NCBI RefSeq assembly: GCF_000755245.1
Contig: NZ_BBMP01000007.1
Coordinates: forward strand, 124,001-188,000
From: Halococcus sediminicola
GTDB taxonomy: Archaea; Halobacteriota; Halobacteria; Halobacteriales; Halococcaceae
Length of the DNA: 64,000 nucleotides
Direction: 5' to 3'
How positions within the stretch are numbered: position 1 is the first letter of the stretch; every line of letters starts with the position of its first letter. This document shows positions 42,656 to 51,673 of this stretch, piece by piece. The translations under genes and the position numbers were made by a program. The notes under the pieces are model-generated. The model had not been told where the DNA came from. It was given only the letters and a program-made list of their open reading frames with translations, and made no database searches.

Positions 42656-43828
42656 ATGCAACTCGACGGCGTTCGCGTGCTCGACCTCACACGCTACCTG
42701 CCCGGCCCGTACGCCACCCAACTGCTCGCCGACGCCGGTGCGGAGATCGTCAAAATCGAGGACACATCCACTGGGGACCCGACCCGCTGGATGAGTTTCG
42801 AGAGCGACGAGAGCGACGGAACGCTGTTCGAGGCGGTCAACCGCGGCAAGCGAAGCGTCGCGCTCGATCTGAAATCCGCGGCGGGGCGCGAAGCGTTCTT
42901 CGACCTCGCACGCGACGCCGACGCGCTCATCGAGGGGTTCAGACCGGGCGTCACCGAGCGCCTCGGCGTCGATTACGATTCGCTCTGCGAGCACACCCCT
43001 GACATCGTCTACTGCTCGCTGTCGGGCTACGGCGGGACGGGACCGTACCGCACCCGCGCGGGCCACGACCTGAACTACGCCGCCTTCTCGGGGCTGCTCG
43101 ACATGACCCGTGCTGACGAGGGTTCGAAACCCCAGATACCGGGCGTTCCGGTCGGCGACATGGCCGGCGGTCTCTTCGCGGCCTTCTCGCTCGTGGGCGC
43201 GCTCTGCTCGCGCGAACTCGGCAACACCGGCGGGGAGTACCTCGACGTGGCGATGACCGACGTGTTGATCTCCTTTTCGCAGGCACTCGCGCCCGACGCG
43301 CTCGGCAATGAGACGCCACGCCCCGGAGAGACGGCCCTGACTGGCGACTTGCCGTGGTACGGCGTCTACGAGACCGCCGACGGCGAGTACGTCACCATCG
43401 CGGCGCTCGAACCGCCATTCTGGCGAGCGTTCTGTGAGACCGTCGGGCGCGAGGACCTCGTCGATATGCACACGATCACGGACGACGCGACCCGCGCGGC
43501 GCTACGCGAGGAGTTGATCGAGATATTCGCCGCGAGGACCCGCGAGGAGTGGGAGCAGGTATTCGAAAACAGCGACGCGACCGTCGAACCCGTTCGCACC
43601 CTTCCGGAGGCGCTCGATCACCCACAGACCGATTCCCGAGGGTTGGTTGAACGGAATTTGGAGCCGGCGCGCATCGGCTTTCCGGCCCGTTCCTCGAACC
43701 ACGCCGACCCCGCTTCGGGCGTGCCGGCACACGGTGAACACACAGCGCAGGTACTCCGCGAGGCGGGCTACACGGATGGTGACCTCGACGAACTGCGCGA
43801 GACGGGGGCTGCGGCCTTCGGCGAGTAA
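42656..43828 (+). CDS. CaiB/BaiF family (class III) CoA-transferase
   Basis: This 390-residue enzyme starts MQLDGVRVLDLTRYLPGPYA and has VKIEDTSTGDPTRWM, SLSGYGGTGPYRTRAGHDLN near residue 120 and GVPVGDMAGGLFAAFS with the catalytic Asp. It moves CoA between organic acids without an energy cost. Substrate specificity (carnitine, oxalate, 2-hydroxyacids or racemisation of 2-methylacyl-CoA) cannot be decided. The stop abuts the convergent 2-hydroxyacid oxidase gene with no gap. It likely supports the neighbouring acyl-CoA catabolism. Confidence 0.9.
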   Translation: MQLDGVRVLDLTRYLPGPYATQLLADAGAEIVKIEDTSTGDPTRWMSFESDESDGTLFEAVNRGKRSVALDLKSAAGREAFFDLARDADALIEGFRPGVTERLGVDYDSLCEHTPDIVYCSLSGYGGTGPYRTRAGHDLNYAAFSGLLDMTRADEGSKPQIPGVPVGDMAGGLFAAFSLVGALCSRELGNTGGEYLDVAMTDVLISFSQALAPDALGNETPRPGETALTGDLPWYGVYETADGEYVTIAALEPPFWRAFCETVGREDLVDMHTITDDATRAALREELIEIFAARTREEWEQVFENSDATVEPVRTLPEALDHPQTDSRGLVERNLEPARIGFPARSSNHADPASGVPAHGEHTAQVLREAGYTDGDLDELRETGAAAFGE

Positions 43829-45031
43829 TCAGGGATCGTTCACGCTCGCCGGTCGGCGGTCGAGGAGGACGGTTCTATCGAGGTCGTCGAAGTTCGTGTG
43901 GCCGGCGAGCGCGAGTGTCAGATCGAGGTCGGCACGGAAGTTTTCGAGGACGCTTTTGACGCCTGCCTCGCCGTCGAGCGCCAGCCCGTAAGCGTAGGGC
44001 CGTCCCAGCAGGACGGCGTCGGCCCCGAGCGCGATGGCTTTCACCGCGTCCGCACCACCGCGAATTCCGCTGTCGAAGAGCACGGGCGTGTCCTCGACGG
44101 TGTCGACGATGCCCGGGAGCGCGGTGAGCGCGCCGATTGCTCCGTCCACCTGCCGGCCGCCGTGGTTCGAGACGATGACGCCATCCGCGCCGCACTCGAC
44201 GGCCCACTCGGCGTCGTCCGGGTGGAGCACACCCTTGACTATCAGCGGGAGATCGGTCTCCCCGCGCAGGTCCGCGAGGTCTTCCCACGTCAAGGACGGG
44301 TCGCCGAACACGTCGACGAACTCCATGACGGCCGAGCCCTCGTTCTCTTCGGGCGGGGCGTCGAGGCGCTCGCGGAAGGCCGGGTCGGAGAAGTAGTTCG
44401 CCACGCCCTCACCGTCGAGGAAGGGCAGATAGCCCTGTTCGATGTCGCGCTCGCGCCATCCCAAGAGGGGCGTATCGAGCGTGACGACGATTGCGTCGTA
44501 GCCGGCGTCCTCGGCGCGGTCGACGAAACTGCTCGCAATATCGGGGTCGGCCGACCAGTAGAGCTGAAACCACTTCGCAGTGTCGCCCAACTCCTCGGCG
44601 ACTGCCTCCATCGTGTGCGACGAGGCCGAACTGAGCACCATCGGAATATCGAGTTCCGCGGCGGCGCGTGCGACGGCGAGTTCACCCTCCTCGTGGACGA
44701 CCGAAAGCACGCCGAGCGGCGCGAGAAGAACGGGGAGTTCGAACTCGGTGTCGAAGAGGGACACTTGGAGGTCCCGTTCGGCGACGTCACGGAGCATACG
44801 CGGAACGATGCGCCAATCGGCGAACGCGCGGCGGTTCTCGCTGATGGTGTCCTCAGTTCCGGCCCCGCCGGCGACGTAGGCCGCCGCCTCGTCGCTCATC
44901 GCGGCCATCGCTTGGCGTTCGAGTTCCTCATAACGAACCGGGTGCTCGGGCGAGTCGTCGGCGAGCATTCCCGACGCGTAGACGTTCTGCTGGCGGTTCT
45001 CTCCATAGGGTTCCGATGGCTCCTCGCTCAT
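43829..45031 (-). CDS. FMN-dependent alpha-hydroxy-acid oxidase/dehydrogenase
   Basis: The 400-residue protein has the family signature SNHGGRQVDGAIGALTALPG near residues 290-310 and SGIRGGADAVKAIALGADAV with the FMN phosphate contacts. It is close to L-lactate 2-monooxygenase and related oxidases of glycolate, lactate or mandelate. It oxidises an L-2-hydroxyacid to the 2-ketoacid. The start at 45031 is chosen over the in-frame 45058; a GTTACTTG-type element precedes it. The neighbouring CoA-transferase ends exactly at its terminus. Confidence 0.87.
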   Translation of the reverse strand: MSEEPSEPYGENRQQNVYASGMLADDSPEHPVRYEELERQAMAAMSDEAAAYVAGGAGTEDTISENRRAFADWRIVPRMLRDVAERDLQVSLFDTEFELPVLLAPLGVLSVVHEEGELAVARAAAELDIPMVLSSASSHTMEAVAEELGDTAKWFQLYWSADPDIASSFVDRAEDAGYDAIVVTLDTPLLGWRERDIEQGYLPFLDGEGVANYFSDPAFRERLDAPPEENEGSAVMEFVDVFGDPSLTWEDLADLRGETDLPLIVKGVLHPDDAEWAVECGADGVIVSNHGGRQVDGAIGALTALPGIVDTVEDTPVLFDSGIRGGADAVKAIALGADAVLLGRPYAYGLALDGEAGVKSVLENFRADLDLTLALAGHTNFDDLDRTVLLDRRPASVNDP

Positions 45032-45064
45032 GGGAACCCGTGCGCCCGGTCGGCACAAGTAACT

Positions 45065-45772
45065 TCACCCGTCGCGTTCGACGCCAACGAGATCGCAGAT
45101 TTCGAACGGGTCCTCGATACGGTACGTGACGGTCGGGTCGTCGGGATCGGCCTCGCTCGCGCTCCCGCCGAAGGCAGCGGTGTCGATGCCCATCCGCGCC
45201 GCGCCCTCCATGTCGTTTTCGTAGCGGTCGCCGACCATCAGCGCCCGTGCGGGGTCGATACCTGCCTTGTCGAGCGCCGTCTCGAACATCGCCGGGTCGG
45301 GTTTCGTTCGGCCGACCTCCTCGGAGGTCGTCACGGCGTTGAGATGCTCGCGCACGCCGAACTGCTCCAACAGGCGCTCACCCTCCCACGTGTCGATGTC
45401 GCTGACGACGCCCTGATGCACGTGGCCATCGAGTCGGCGGATGGCCACGACCGTTTCGCTCACGGGTTCGAGGTTCTCGTGGGTCGCGCGCTCGAAGACC
45501 GGCAGCCACTCCTCCTCGGGGAGTTCGCGGCCGACCATCGCGGCGACCGCCCGCTGGTAGCCGACCCGCGCGCTGCGGAATTCGGTGCCATCGCGGGTCG
45601 TGAAGTGAGTTCCCAACTCCTCGCGCCACGTTGCGAGCGCTTTCTCCATGTCGAGATCGTGTTCCTCGGCGAGCGCTCCGACGAATGACCGGTGACCCGC
45701 CCGGACCGATTCGAGGTCGAGGATGACGCCGCCGATGTCCCAGAAGATTGCCTCGTACTGTGAATCATTCAT
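45065..45772 (-). CDS. HAD-superfamily hydrolase
   Basis: This 235-residue protein has motif I as FWDIGGVILDLES, so the second Asp is Gly, as in YihX-like HAD-IA members. Motif II is VVSDIDTWEGERLL, with Lys in GRTKPDPAMFETALDKAG, and motif IV is MVGDRYENDMEGAARMG. It is probably a phosphatase. The ATG at 45772 fits MNDSQYEAIFWDIGG; the in-frame codon 36 bases upstream lies inside the preceding unknown gene. It begins seven bases after that gene's stop. Confidence 0.85.
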   Translation of the reverse strand: MNDSQYEAIFWDIGGVILDLESVRAGHRSFVGALAEEHDLDMEKALATWREELGTHFTTRDGTEFRSARVGYQRAVAAMVGRELPEEEWLPVFERATHENLEPVSETVVAIRRLDGHVHQGVVSDIDTWEGERLLEQFGVREHLNAVTTSEEVGRTKPDPAMFETALDKAGIDPARALMVGDRYENDMEGAARMGIDTAAFGGSASEADPDDPTVTYRIEDPFEICDLVGVERDG

Positions 45773-45779
45773 ATGTTGT

Positions 45780-46229
45780 CTACAACTTTTTCTTCGTGCT
45801 CTGTTCAAGTTCTTCAGCAGATTTGTTTGCGGCCTTGATTTCTGAACTGATGCCGACTGCGTGCAGTTCAGTATTTGCCCGGGTTACTTCTCTGCATTTC
45901 TTTGCTGTCTCTTCAACTAGCGTGAGTGTAGAGTCGTCAACATTTAGATGCTCTCCCCGGGCACGGTGAGAGGACAGATCCTCGGCTATGGCTTTTATCT
46001 TTCTTTGTGTCTCAGAGTGTTGTGGGATGCTTCGCTCCTTCCAATTCTTCTTCATCCGTTGGACGCGCTGAGCGTATTCAATGGTGTCAACATACCAGTT
46101 CTTGATATTTTCTTGAGTTTCTGCGGTCTGTTGGTCTCGGTTCGTGTACCAATGAAGAACTATTCCGACGAACAACCCGCTTATGATGGCCAATATGAAT
46201 TCTAAACTGTAGCTAAGCCATTCAACCAT
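45780..46229 (-). CDS. Orphan membrane-anchored protein in AT-rich DNA
   Basis: The 149-residue protein begins MVEWLSYSLEFILAIISGLF, a single hydrophobic segment, followed by a hydrophilic helical part rich in Lys, Glu and Gln (KKNWKERSIPQHSETQRKIK) with coiled-coil character. The DNA is much more AT-rich than the flanks: 60-base lines I counted (45781, 45841, 46021) hold 24, 30 and 31 G/C bases. Lys and Asn are unusually common for a halophile. I do not recognise the family. It looks acquired by transfer. The HAD gene lies seven bases downstream of it. Confidence 0.6.
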   Translation of the reverse strand: MVEWLSYSLEFILAIISGLFVGIVLHWYTNRDQQTAETQENIKNWYVDTIEYAQRVQRMKKNWKERSIPQHSETQRKIKAIAEDLSSHRARGEHLNVDDSTLTLVEETAKKCREVTRANTELHAVGISSEIKAANKSAEELEQSTKKKL

Positions 46230-46438
46230 ACGAATCTATCAAGTCTGAATCACGTAATTGTTGTGGGTTCATCTCCAACAGGCAGCCGAAGATTTGTTGA
46301 TATCATGAGTCTTTGCGATCCGGGATTATTACCGGTGGTAAATAAATAAATATCTATTGTCATTGATGGTAGCGGCGGGATTTATTAGCGTGCCATCGGT
46401 AACGGCGGTGTGATGGAATCCACCACGCGGAGGGCGCG
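46230..46438. promoter_or_regulatory. AT-rich intergenic region and SDR promoter
   Basis: This 209-base gap continues the AT-rich patch. TTTATTA at 46381-46387 is a strong TATA-like box. About 27 bases after it, at 46413, a nine-codon frame (MESTTRRAR) begins and ends as ATGA over the SDR start at 46439. If the transcript starts near 46413, this small frame would be the first translated unit. Confidence 0.45.
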
Positions 46439-47209
46439 ATGACGACCGAGCAGTTCAGCGTCGACGGCGACACCGCGCTCGTCACGGGCGCATCGAGCGG
46501 CATCGGGCGGGAAATCGCGGAACGATTCGCCGACGACGGGGCCGAGGTCGTGGTCTGCTCGCGCGAACAGGACAACGTCGACCCCGTGGCGGACGGAATC
46601 GAGGACGCCGGCGGCTCGGCGCTCGCCGTCGAGTGCGACGTGCGCGAGCGCGAGTCGGTCGAGGCACTGGTCGAGGCAACAGTCGAGGAGTTCGGCGATC
46701 TCGACACGCTCGTGAACAACGCGGGCGCGAGTTTCATGGCGAACTTCGAAGGCATCTCCGAGAACGGCTGGAAGACCATCGTTGACATCAATTTACATGG
46801 TACCTACCACTGCACGCAGGCCGCCGGCGAGGTGATGCGCGAGGCCGGCGGGGGAACCATCGTGAACTTCGCCAGCGTCGCCGGCCAGGAGGGCGCACCG
46901 TACATGAGCCACTACGCCGCCGCCAAAGCGGGTGTGGTGAACCTCACCTCGACGCTTGCCTACGAGTGGGCCGACGACGGGGTGCGGGTCAACTGCATCG
47001 CACCGGGATTCGTCGCCACACCGGGCGTGGCGAGCCAGATGGGCGTCACCGCCGATGACATCGATCGAGAGGAAGTCGACAGAAAGATCGGCACGAGCGA
47101 GGAGATCGCCGACGTGACCCAGTTTCTGGCCTCGCCCGCCGCGTCGTATCTCACGGGCGAGACCATCACCGCACGCGGCGTGCCCGACATCATGGAATCG
47201 CCCGAATGA
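46439..47209 (+). CDS. Short-chain dehydrogenase/reductase
   Basis: This 256-residue SDR has the cofactor motif VTGASSGIGREIA near residue 15, NNAGA near 91, and the catalytic YXXXK as YAAAKAG near 160. The C-terminal segment GVRVNCIAPGFVATPGV is family-typical. It reduces or oxidises a keto or hydroxy group with NAD(P). It overlaps the following F420-type oxidoreductase gene by four bases, so both are likely parts of one pathway, perhaps for a keto acyl compound. Confidence 0.92.
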   Translation: MTTEQFSVDGDTALVTGASSGIGREIAERFADDGAEVVVCSREQDNVDPVADGIEDAGGSALAVECDVRERESVEALVEATVEEFGDLDTLVNNAGASFMANFEGISENGWKTIVDINLHGTYHCTQAAGEVMREAGGGTIVNFASVAGQEGAPYMSHYAAAKAGVVNLTSTLAYEWADDGVRVNCIAPGFVATPGVASQMGVTADDIDREEVDRKIGTSEEIADVTQFLASPAASYLTGETITARGVPDIMESPE

Positions 47210-48216
47210 GTCCCGCAGCCGACCGCGACGTGTTCTTGCCCGTGGGCGCACAGCCGAGCATCGACGCGCTCTGTGCGCAGGCCGAGCGCGCCGAGGAACT
47301 AGGCTACAATCGCGTATGGCTGCCCGAGACGTGGGGTCGCGACGCGGTGACGGTGCTCACCTCGATTGCCCATCGAACGGACGAGGTCGGCATCGGCACC
47401 TCGATTCTGCCCATCTACTCGCGTTCCCCAGTTTTGATCGGCCAGACCGCCGCCACCCTTCAGGAGGTCTCGGACGGACGTTTTCGGCTGGGTCTCGGTC
47501 CGTCGGGACCGATCGTCATCGAGAACTGGCACGGCGTCAAGTACGGCAACCCGCTCCGCCGAACGCGCGAGACCGTCGAGATAGTGAAGCAAGTGCTCGC
47601 CGGCGAGGAGGTCGACTACGACGGCGACTACTTCGATCTCTCGGGCTTTCGGCTGCGATGTGACCCACCCGAAACCCCACCGAACGTGGACGCGGCCGGC
47701 ATGGGACCGAAAAGCGTGGAACTCGCCGGGCGTTTCGCCGACGGCTGGCATGCGCTCATGCTCACTCGTGAGGGGATCCGCGACCGCCTCGACGACCTCT
47801 CCCGAGGCGCGGACCTCGCCGACCGCGACCCCGATGACGTGCGCGTGACGCTCTCGCTGACCTGTGCAGCCCTCGACGATGGTGAGCGTGCCCGCGAGTC
47901 CGTCCGCCAGCATCTCGCCTTCTACGTGGGCGGAATGGGTACGTTCTACCGCGACAGTCTCGCGCGCAGTGGCCACGAGGAAACCGCCGAAGCGATCTAC
48001 GAACACTGGCAGGCCGGCGAGCGCGAGGCGGCGATGGACGCCATCGACGACGACCTCCTCGACGCCATCGCGATCGCCGGCACCCCCGAGCAAGCTCGCG
48101 GGCGCTTCGAAAAATTCGCCGCCATCGACGGCGTCGACGGGATTTCGGTGTCGTTCCCGCGCGACGCGACGCTCGACGAGATCGAAGCGACGACCGCGGC
48201 GCTGGCCCCGAACTGA
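47206..48216 (+). CDS. LLM-class F420-dependent oxidoreductase (NP1902A/TIGR04024 type)
   Basis: The 336-residue protein has the luciferase-like TIM-barrel motifs: YNRVWLPETWGRDAVTVL near residue 35, GIGTSILPIYSRSPVLIGQT and DGRFRLGLGPSGPIVIENWHG near 90, which is typical for haloarchaeal TIGR04024 members. Haloarchaea make coenzyme F420, so reduction by F420H2 is likely. The start overlaps the SDR stop. The substrate is unknown. Confidence 0.86.
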   Translation: MSPAADRDVFLPVGAQPSIDALCAQAERAEELGYNRVWLPETWGRDAVTVLTSIAHRTDEVGIGTSILPIYSRSPVLIGQTAATLQEVSDGRFRLGLGPSGPIVIENWHGVKYGNPLRRTRETVEIVKQVLAGEEVDYDGDYFDLSGFRLRCDPPETPPNVDAAGMGPKSVELAGRFADGWHALMLTREGIRDRLDDLSRGADLADRDPDDVRVTLSLTCAALDDGERARESVRQHLAFYVGGMGTFYRDSLARSGHEETAEAIYEHWQAGEREAAMDAIDDDLLDAIAIAGTPEQARGRFEKFAAIDGVDGISVSFPRDATLDEIEATTAALAPN

Positions 48217-48230
48217 CGAGTCCGCAGAGC

Positions 48231-49268
48231 TTAGTCGGCTTCGAGCGGTTCGTGGACGGCGCGGTAGCCGTTCGCCGTCTCGGCGACGGTCTCGACGGTG
48301 TAGAGTCGCATCGATCGCTCCTGTTTCGTGGTGACGGGAAACCCGTATCGGTCGGCCTCGTACGCGAAGCGCTTCGCGCCACGCTCGGCGACGAACGCGC
48401 GATGGTCGGCGAGTCGCTGGTGACCGACGGTTCGGGAGATCGAAGGAACGTCGGCGACGCGGTCGTCGAAGGCGCGTGTGAACGCCGCGTCGCGTTCGTA
48501 GCCGATGGAGTCGCGAGCGGCGGCCATCGCGGCGAGAGTCGTCGTCCCCGTACCCCAGAAGGGGTCGAGAACCGTGTCACCATAGGCGCTGAACATGTTG
48601 ACGAGTCGGTAGGGGATCGCGAGTGGGTAGGCTCCCGAGCGCTCCCGCAGGTCCGCACCGTCGAGCGCCTGGAGTTCGCCCCCGACGTCCGTCCAGAGGT
48701 CCGAGAACCATCGGTTGCGCTCCTCCCAGAAATACGCCGACTCGTAGCGGCGTTCGGCGTGTGGCTCGAACTCCCGTTTCTCCCCGTTACGAAAAACCAG
48801 TATATACTCGTGTTCGAGCGTGACGTAGGCGTTCGGCGGGAGCATGCCGCTGCCCATGAACTTCGTGCCCGAGTTGGCCGGTTTGCGCCAGAGGATCTCG
48901 GGGAGCGGCTCGAACCCACGCTGCTCGAAAGCATCGACGATGCGGGAGTGATTCCCCCAGACGCGAAAGCTGTCACCGACGGTCCGGGTCGCATCGCCGA
49001 CGTTGATGCAGGCGATGCCGCCGTCGACGAGGACGCGGCCGAGTTCGTCCCAGACCGCATCGAGCTGGTCGTGCATCGACTCGAACGCTTCCCGTCCCTC
49101 GCCCGCGTCGAGATGGTCCGCGACCGCGTCATCGAGGTCGGCGAACAGGTCGTCCCACATCTCGATCATCGGATACGGCGGCGAGGTGACGACGAGTTCG
49201 ACGCTGTCGTCGTCGACCCGGTCGAGTCGCCGGGAGTCGCCGACGACGACGCGATGGTCGGTCTCCAT
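48231..49268 (-). CDS. Site-specific DNA methyltransferase, orphan (possibly CTAG-specific Zim type)
   Basis: The 345-residue protein has the catalytic TSPPYPMIEMWDD near residue 27, which is the S/D-PP-Y form of amino-methyltransferases, and the SAM-binding DPFWGTGTTTLAAMAAARDS near residue 220. The motif order (catalytic before SAM) marks a beta-class N4-cytosine or N6-adenine enzyme. The closest known group by recollection is the haloarchaeal orphan HVO_0794/Zim, described as methylating CTAG. No restriction nuclease is adjacent. The assignment to CTAG is inference. Confidence 0.8.
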   Translation of the reverse strand: METDHRVVVGDSRRLDRVDDDSVELVVTSPPYPMIEMWDDLFADLDDAVADHLDAGEGREAFESMHDQLDAVWDELGRVLVDGGIACINVGDATRTVGDSFRVWGNHSRIVDAFEQRGFEPLPEILWRKPANSGTKFMGSGMLPPNAYVTLEHEYILVFRNGEKREFEPHAERRYESAYFWEERNRWFSDLWTDVGGELQALDGADLRERSGAYPLAIPYRLVNMFSAYGDTVLDPFWGTGTTTLAAMAAARDSIGYERDAAFTRAFDDRVADVPSISRTVGHQRLADHRAFVAERGAKRFAYEADRYGFPVTTKQERSMRLYTVETVAETANGYRAVHEPLEAD

Positions 49269-49326
49269 TGGAGACTTTCACCACGTCACCGCTGAAAACA
49301 CCCGCGAAGAGGGTTCGGGTCCGGTG

Positions 49327-49869
49327 TCAGGCCGCGAGTTTCTCGGCGAACTTCTCGCGCACCTTTTCGATTTTCGGTTGGGCGTGGAAGGTGCAGTAGG
49401 CGTCGTCGGGGTTCTTCTCGTAGTAGTTCTGGTGTTCCTCGCTCGCTTCGTAGAACGTGTCGAGCGGTTCAACCTCGGTCACGACGTCATCCTCGTAGCC
49501 ACCCTCCGCGTCGAGCGCGTCGACGTAGGTTTCGGCCTTTTCCTGTTGATCGTCGCTGTGGGTGAAGATCGCCGAACGGTACTGGCTGCCGACGTCTGGA
49601 CCCTGCCGATTCAGTTGGGTCGGATCGTGGACGGTGAAAAAGACGTCCAGGAGGTCCTCGTAGGCGATGCGCTCCGGGTCGTATTCGACCTGGATGACCT
49701 CCGCGTGGCCGGTAGTGCCCGAGCAGACCTCGCGGTAGGTCGGGTTCTCCGTGTGGCCGCCCGCGTAGCCCGAGGTCACGTCCTGCACGCCGTCGAGTTC
49801 CTCCATCGGGGCCTCGATACACCAGAAACAGCCGCCGGCGAGCGTCGCACGTTCGGTTTCGGTTGCCAT
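49327..49869 (-). CDS. msrA: Peptide methionine sulfoxide reductase A
   Basis: The 180-residue enzyme reduces Met-S-sulfoxide in proteins. GGCFWCIEAP near residue 12 contains the catalytic Cys, and GYAGGHTENPTYREVCSGTT and HDPTQLNRQGPDVGSQYRSA are diagnostic. The frame extends upstream to 49929, but MATETERATLAGGCFWC matches the family start. It is divergent from the TPP enzyme. Confidence 0.96.
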   Translation of the reverse strand: MATETERATLAGGCFWCIEAPMEELDGVQDVTSGYAGGHTENPTYREVCSGTTGHAEVIQVEYDPERIAYEDLLDVFFTVHDPTQLNRQGPDVGSQYRSAIFTHSDDQQEKAETYVDALDAEGGYEDDVVTEVEPLDTFYEASEEHQNYYEKNPDDAYCTFHAQPKIEKVREKFAEKLAA

Positions 49870-49951
49870 AGCAATAGAAAGAGCCGCTCGGGGGAAAACC
49901 CATCGACCCATCGGAGTGAGGTATTTCACGGCGGGCCACGATGGAACGACG

Positions 49952-51631
49952 ATGACAGACTACACCGGCGCGGAGCTGTTCGTCGATGCGCTCGCCGACT
50001 ACGGCGTCACGCACGTCTTCGGCAACCCCGGAACGACCGAACTCCCGGTGGTCCACGCCATCGCCGACAGCGACATCGAGTACGTCCTCGGCCTCCACGA
50101 GGACATCGCGGTCGGGATGGCCGGTGGCTACGCCCAAACCCGCAGATACCACTCCCACCGCGACGACGAAATCACTCCGCTCGGCGTTGCGAACCTCCAT
50201 CTCGCGCCGGGGCTGGCTCACGGATTGGGGAATCTCTACGCCGCGAAGGTCGCCGGCGCGCCGCTGCTGGTGACGGCCGGCAACCACAGTCTTGATTTCC
50301 GCCACGAGGAACCGATCCTCTCGGGCAACCTGCTCAGGATGACCCGGCAGTTCTGCAAGAGTAGTCACGAGGTTCTCGACGTCGAGGCGGTGCCGACGAT
50401 GGTCCGCCGGGCGGTGCGGACGGCGCTCACGCCACCCACGGGACCCGTCTTCTTGGGATTGCCACTAGACACGATGCTCGCCGAAACCGATGCCAGCCCC
50501 GAGCGGCTCGGGCCGATTCAGACGGGAGGAGGCGGCGACGCCGCGAGCATCGAGCGCGCGACCGACCTGTTGGTCGAGGCCGATGCGCCGGTGCTGGTCG
50601 TCGGCGACCACGTGGCACGGGCAGACGCGGTCGCGGCGGCGGTCGACCTGGCCGAGGCGAGCGGCGCGCGCGTCCACGGCGAGATCCTCCTCTCGGAGGT
50701 CGACTTCCCGATGGACCACGAGCAGTGGGTCTCGCCGATTCCACCCGACGAGGACCTCGCGCGAACGCTGTTGAGCGCCGACACCGTGATCTTCGCGGGC
50801 TGCTCGACGAACACGACGCTGACGCGCCACGAGGGCGAACTCGTCGCCAGCGATACGACCTGTATCCATCTGAGCGACGCGGTCCACGAGATCGGGAAGA
50901 ACCAGCCCGCCGACGCGGCCGTCGTCGGCGACCCCGGCGACGTGATGGGCGATCTCGCCACCCGACTGCGCGAGCGCCTCGGCGACGAACAGCGGGACGA
51001 ACGGCTCGAAGCCGTGCGCTCGGTGAAGGAGATGATCGAAGGGCAACTGGCTGCGATGGGTCACGGCGACGAGGACGACAAGCGCGCCTCGAAGGCCGAA
51101 CTCGTCGACGCTCTCCGGGAGAGCGCCCCGGACGCCTACATCGTCGACGAGGGCATCACGTCGAAATACGCGATGTTGACGCGCTGGCCGCTCCAGCCCG
51201 AACAGTATATCTCGAACAAGGGCGGCGGATTGGGCTACGGACTCCCGGCATCGGTGGGTGCGGCGCTCGCCGAGAGCCAGCACGAGGAGCCACGGGACGT
51301 CGTGGGATTCGTCGGCGACGGCTCGTATCTCTACTATCCCCATTCGCTCTACACCGCCGCCCGGTACGACCTCGATCTCACGGTCGTGATCCCCGACAAC
51401 AGAAATTATCGCATCCTGAAGGACAACACCCTCGACGTCATGGGTGGCGAGGAAGACGAGTACAACTGGCAGGACATGGAGTTCGACCCACCGGTCGACA
51501 TCCCGACGAACGCCGCAAGCCACGGCGCGCGCGGGGAGTTAGTCGAATCGCCCGACGACATCGCGCCCGCTGTCGAGGATGCACTCGACAGGGCTGGCCC
51601 GGACGTGCTCGACGTGCTGGTTCACGACTGA
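49952..51631 (+). CDS. Thiamine diphosphate-dependent decarboxylase, benzoylformate decarboxylase-like
   Basis: The 559-residue enzyme starts MTDYTGAELFVDALADYGVT. VFGNPGTTELPVVHAIAD and LHEDIAVGMAGGYAQ near residue 48 bear the TPP-activating Glu. GDGSYLYYPHSLYTAARYDL, followed by DNRNYRIL, is the TPP-magnesium motif. It resembles MdlC (benzoylformate decarboxylase) most closely, and could also be a 2-hydroxyacyl-CoA lyase-type enzyme. It would turn a 2-ketoacid into an aldehyde and CO2. A GTATTTC element at 49921-49927 precedes the start by about 27 bases. Confidence 0.85.
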   Translation: MTDYTGAELFVDALADYGVTHVFGNPGTTELPVVHAIADSDIEYVLGLHEDIAVGMAGGYAQTRRYHSHRDDEITPLGVANLHLAPGLAHGLGNLYAAKVAGAPLLVTAGNHSLDFRHEEPILSGNLLRMTRQFCKSSHEVLDVEAVPTMVRRAVRTALTPPTGPVFLGLPLDTMLAETDASPERLGPIQTGGGGDAASIERATDLLVEADAPVLVVGDHVARADAVAAAVDLAEASGARVHGEILLSEVDFPMDHEQWVSPIPPDEDLARTLLSADTVIFAGCSTNTTLTRHEGELVASDTTCIHLSDAVHEIGKNQPADAAVVGDPGDVMGDLATRLRERLGDEQRDERLEAVRSVKEMIEGQLAAMGHGDEDDKRASKAELVDALRESAPDAYIVDEGITSKYAMLTRWPLQPEQYISNKGGGLGYGLPASVGAALAESQHEEPRDVVGFVGDGSYLYYPHSLYTAARYDLDLTVVIPDNRNYRILKDNTLDVMGGEEDEYNWQDMEFDPPVDIPTNAASHGARGELVESPDDIAPAVEDALDRAGPDVLDVLVHD

Positions 51632-51673
51632 CTCGACAGAAAGTATTTGTCGGCCGTCGTACCATCGTGATCA

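Noticed and set aside
26784-45031. A complete single catabolic operon
   Set aside because: The genes lie on both strands in several separate units with their own promoters; shared function is only inferred from proximity.
43898-45688. A 596-residue open frame opposite the 2-hydroxyacid oxidase
   Set aside because: It crosses two well-supported minus-strand genes and has no recognisable domain.
49941-49955. A four-codon frame ending ATGA over the TPP enzyme start
   Set aside because: The likely promoter at 49921-49927 would start the transcript near 49952, so this frame would not be in the mRNA.
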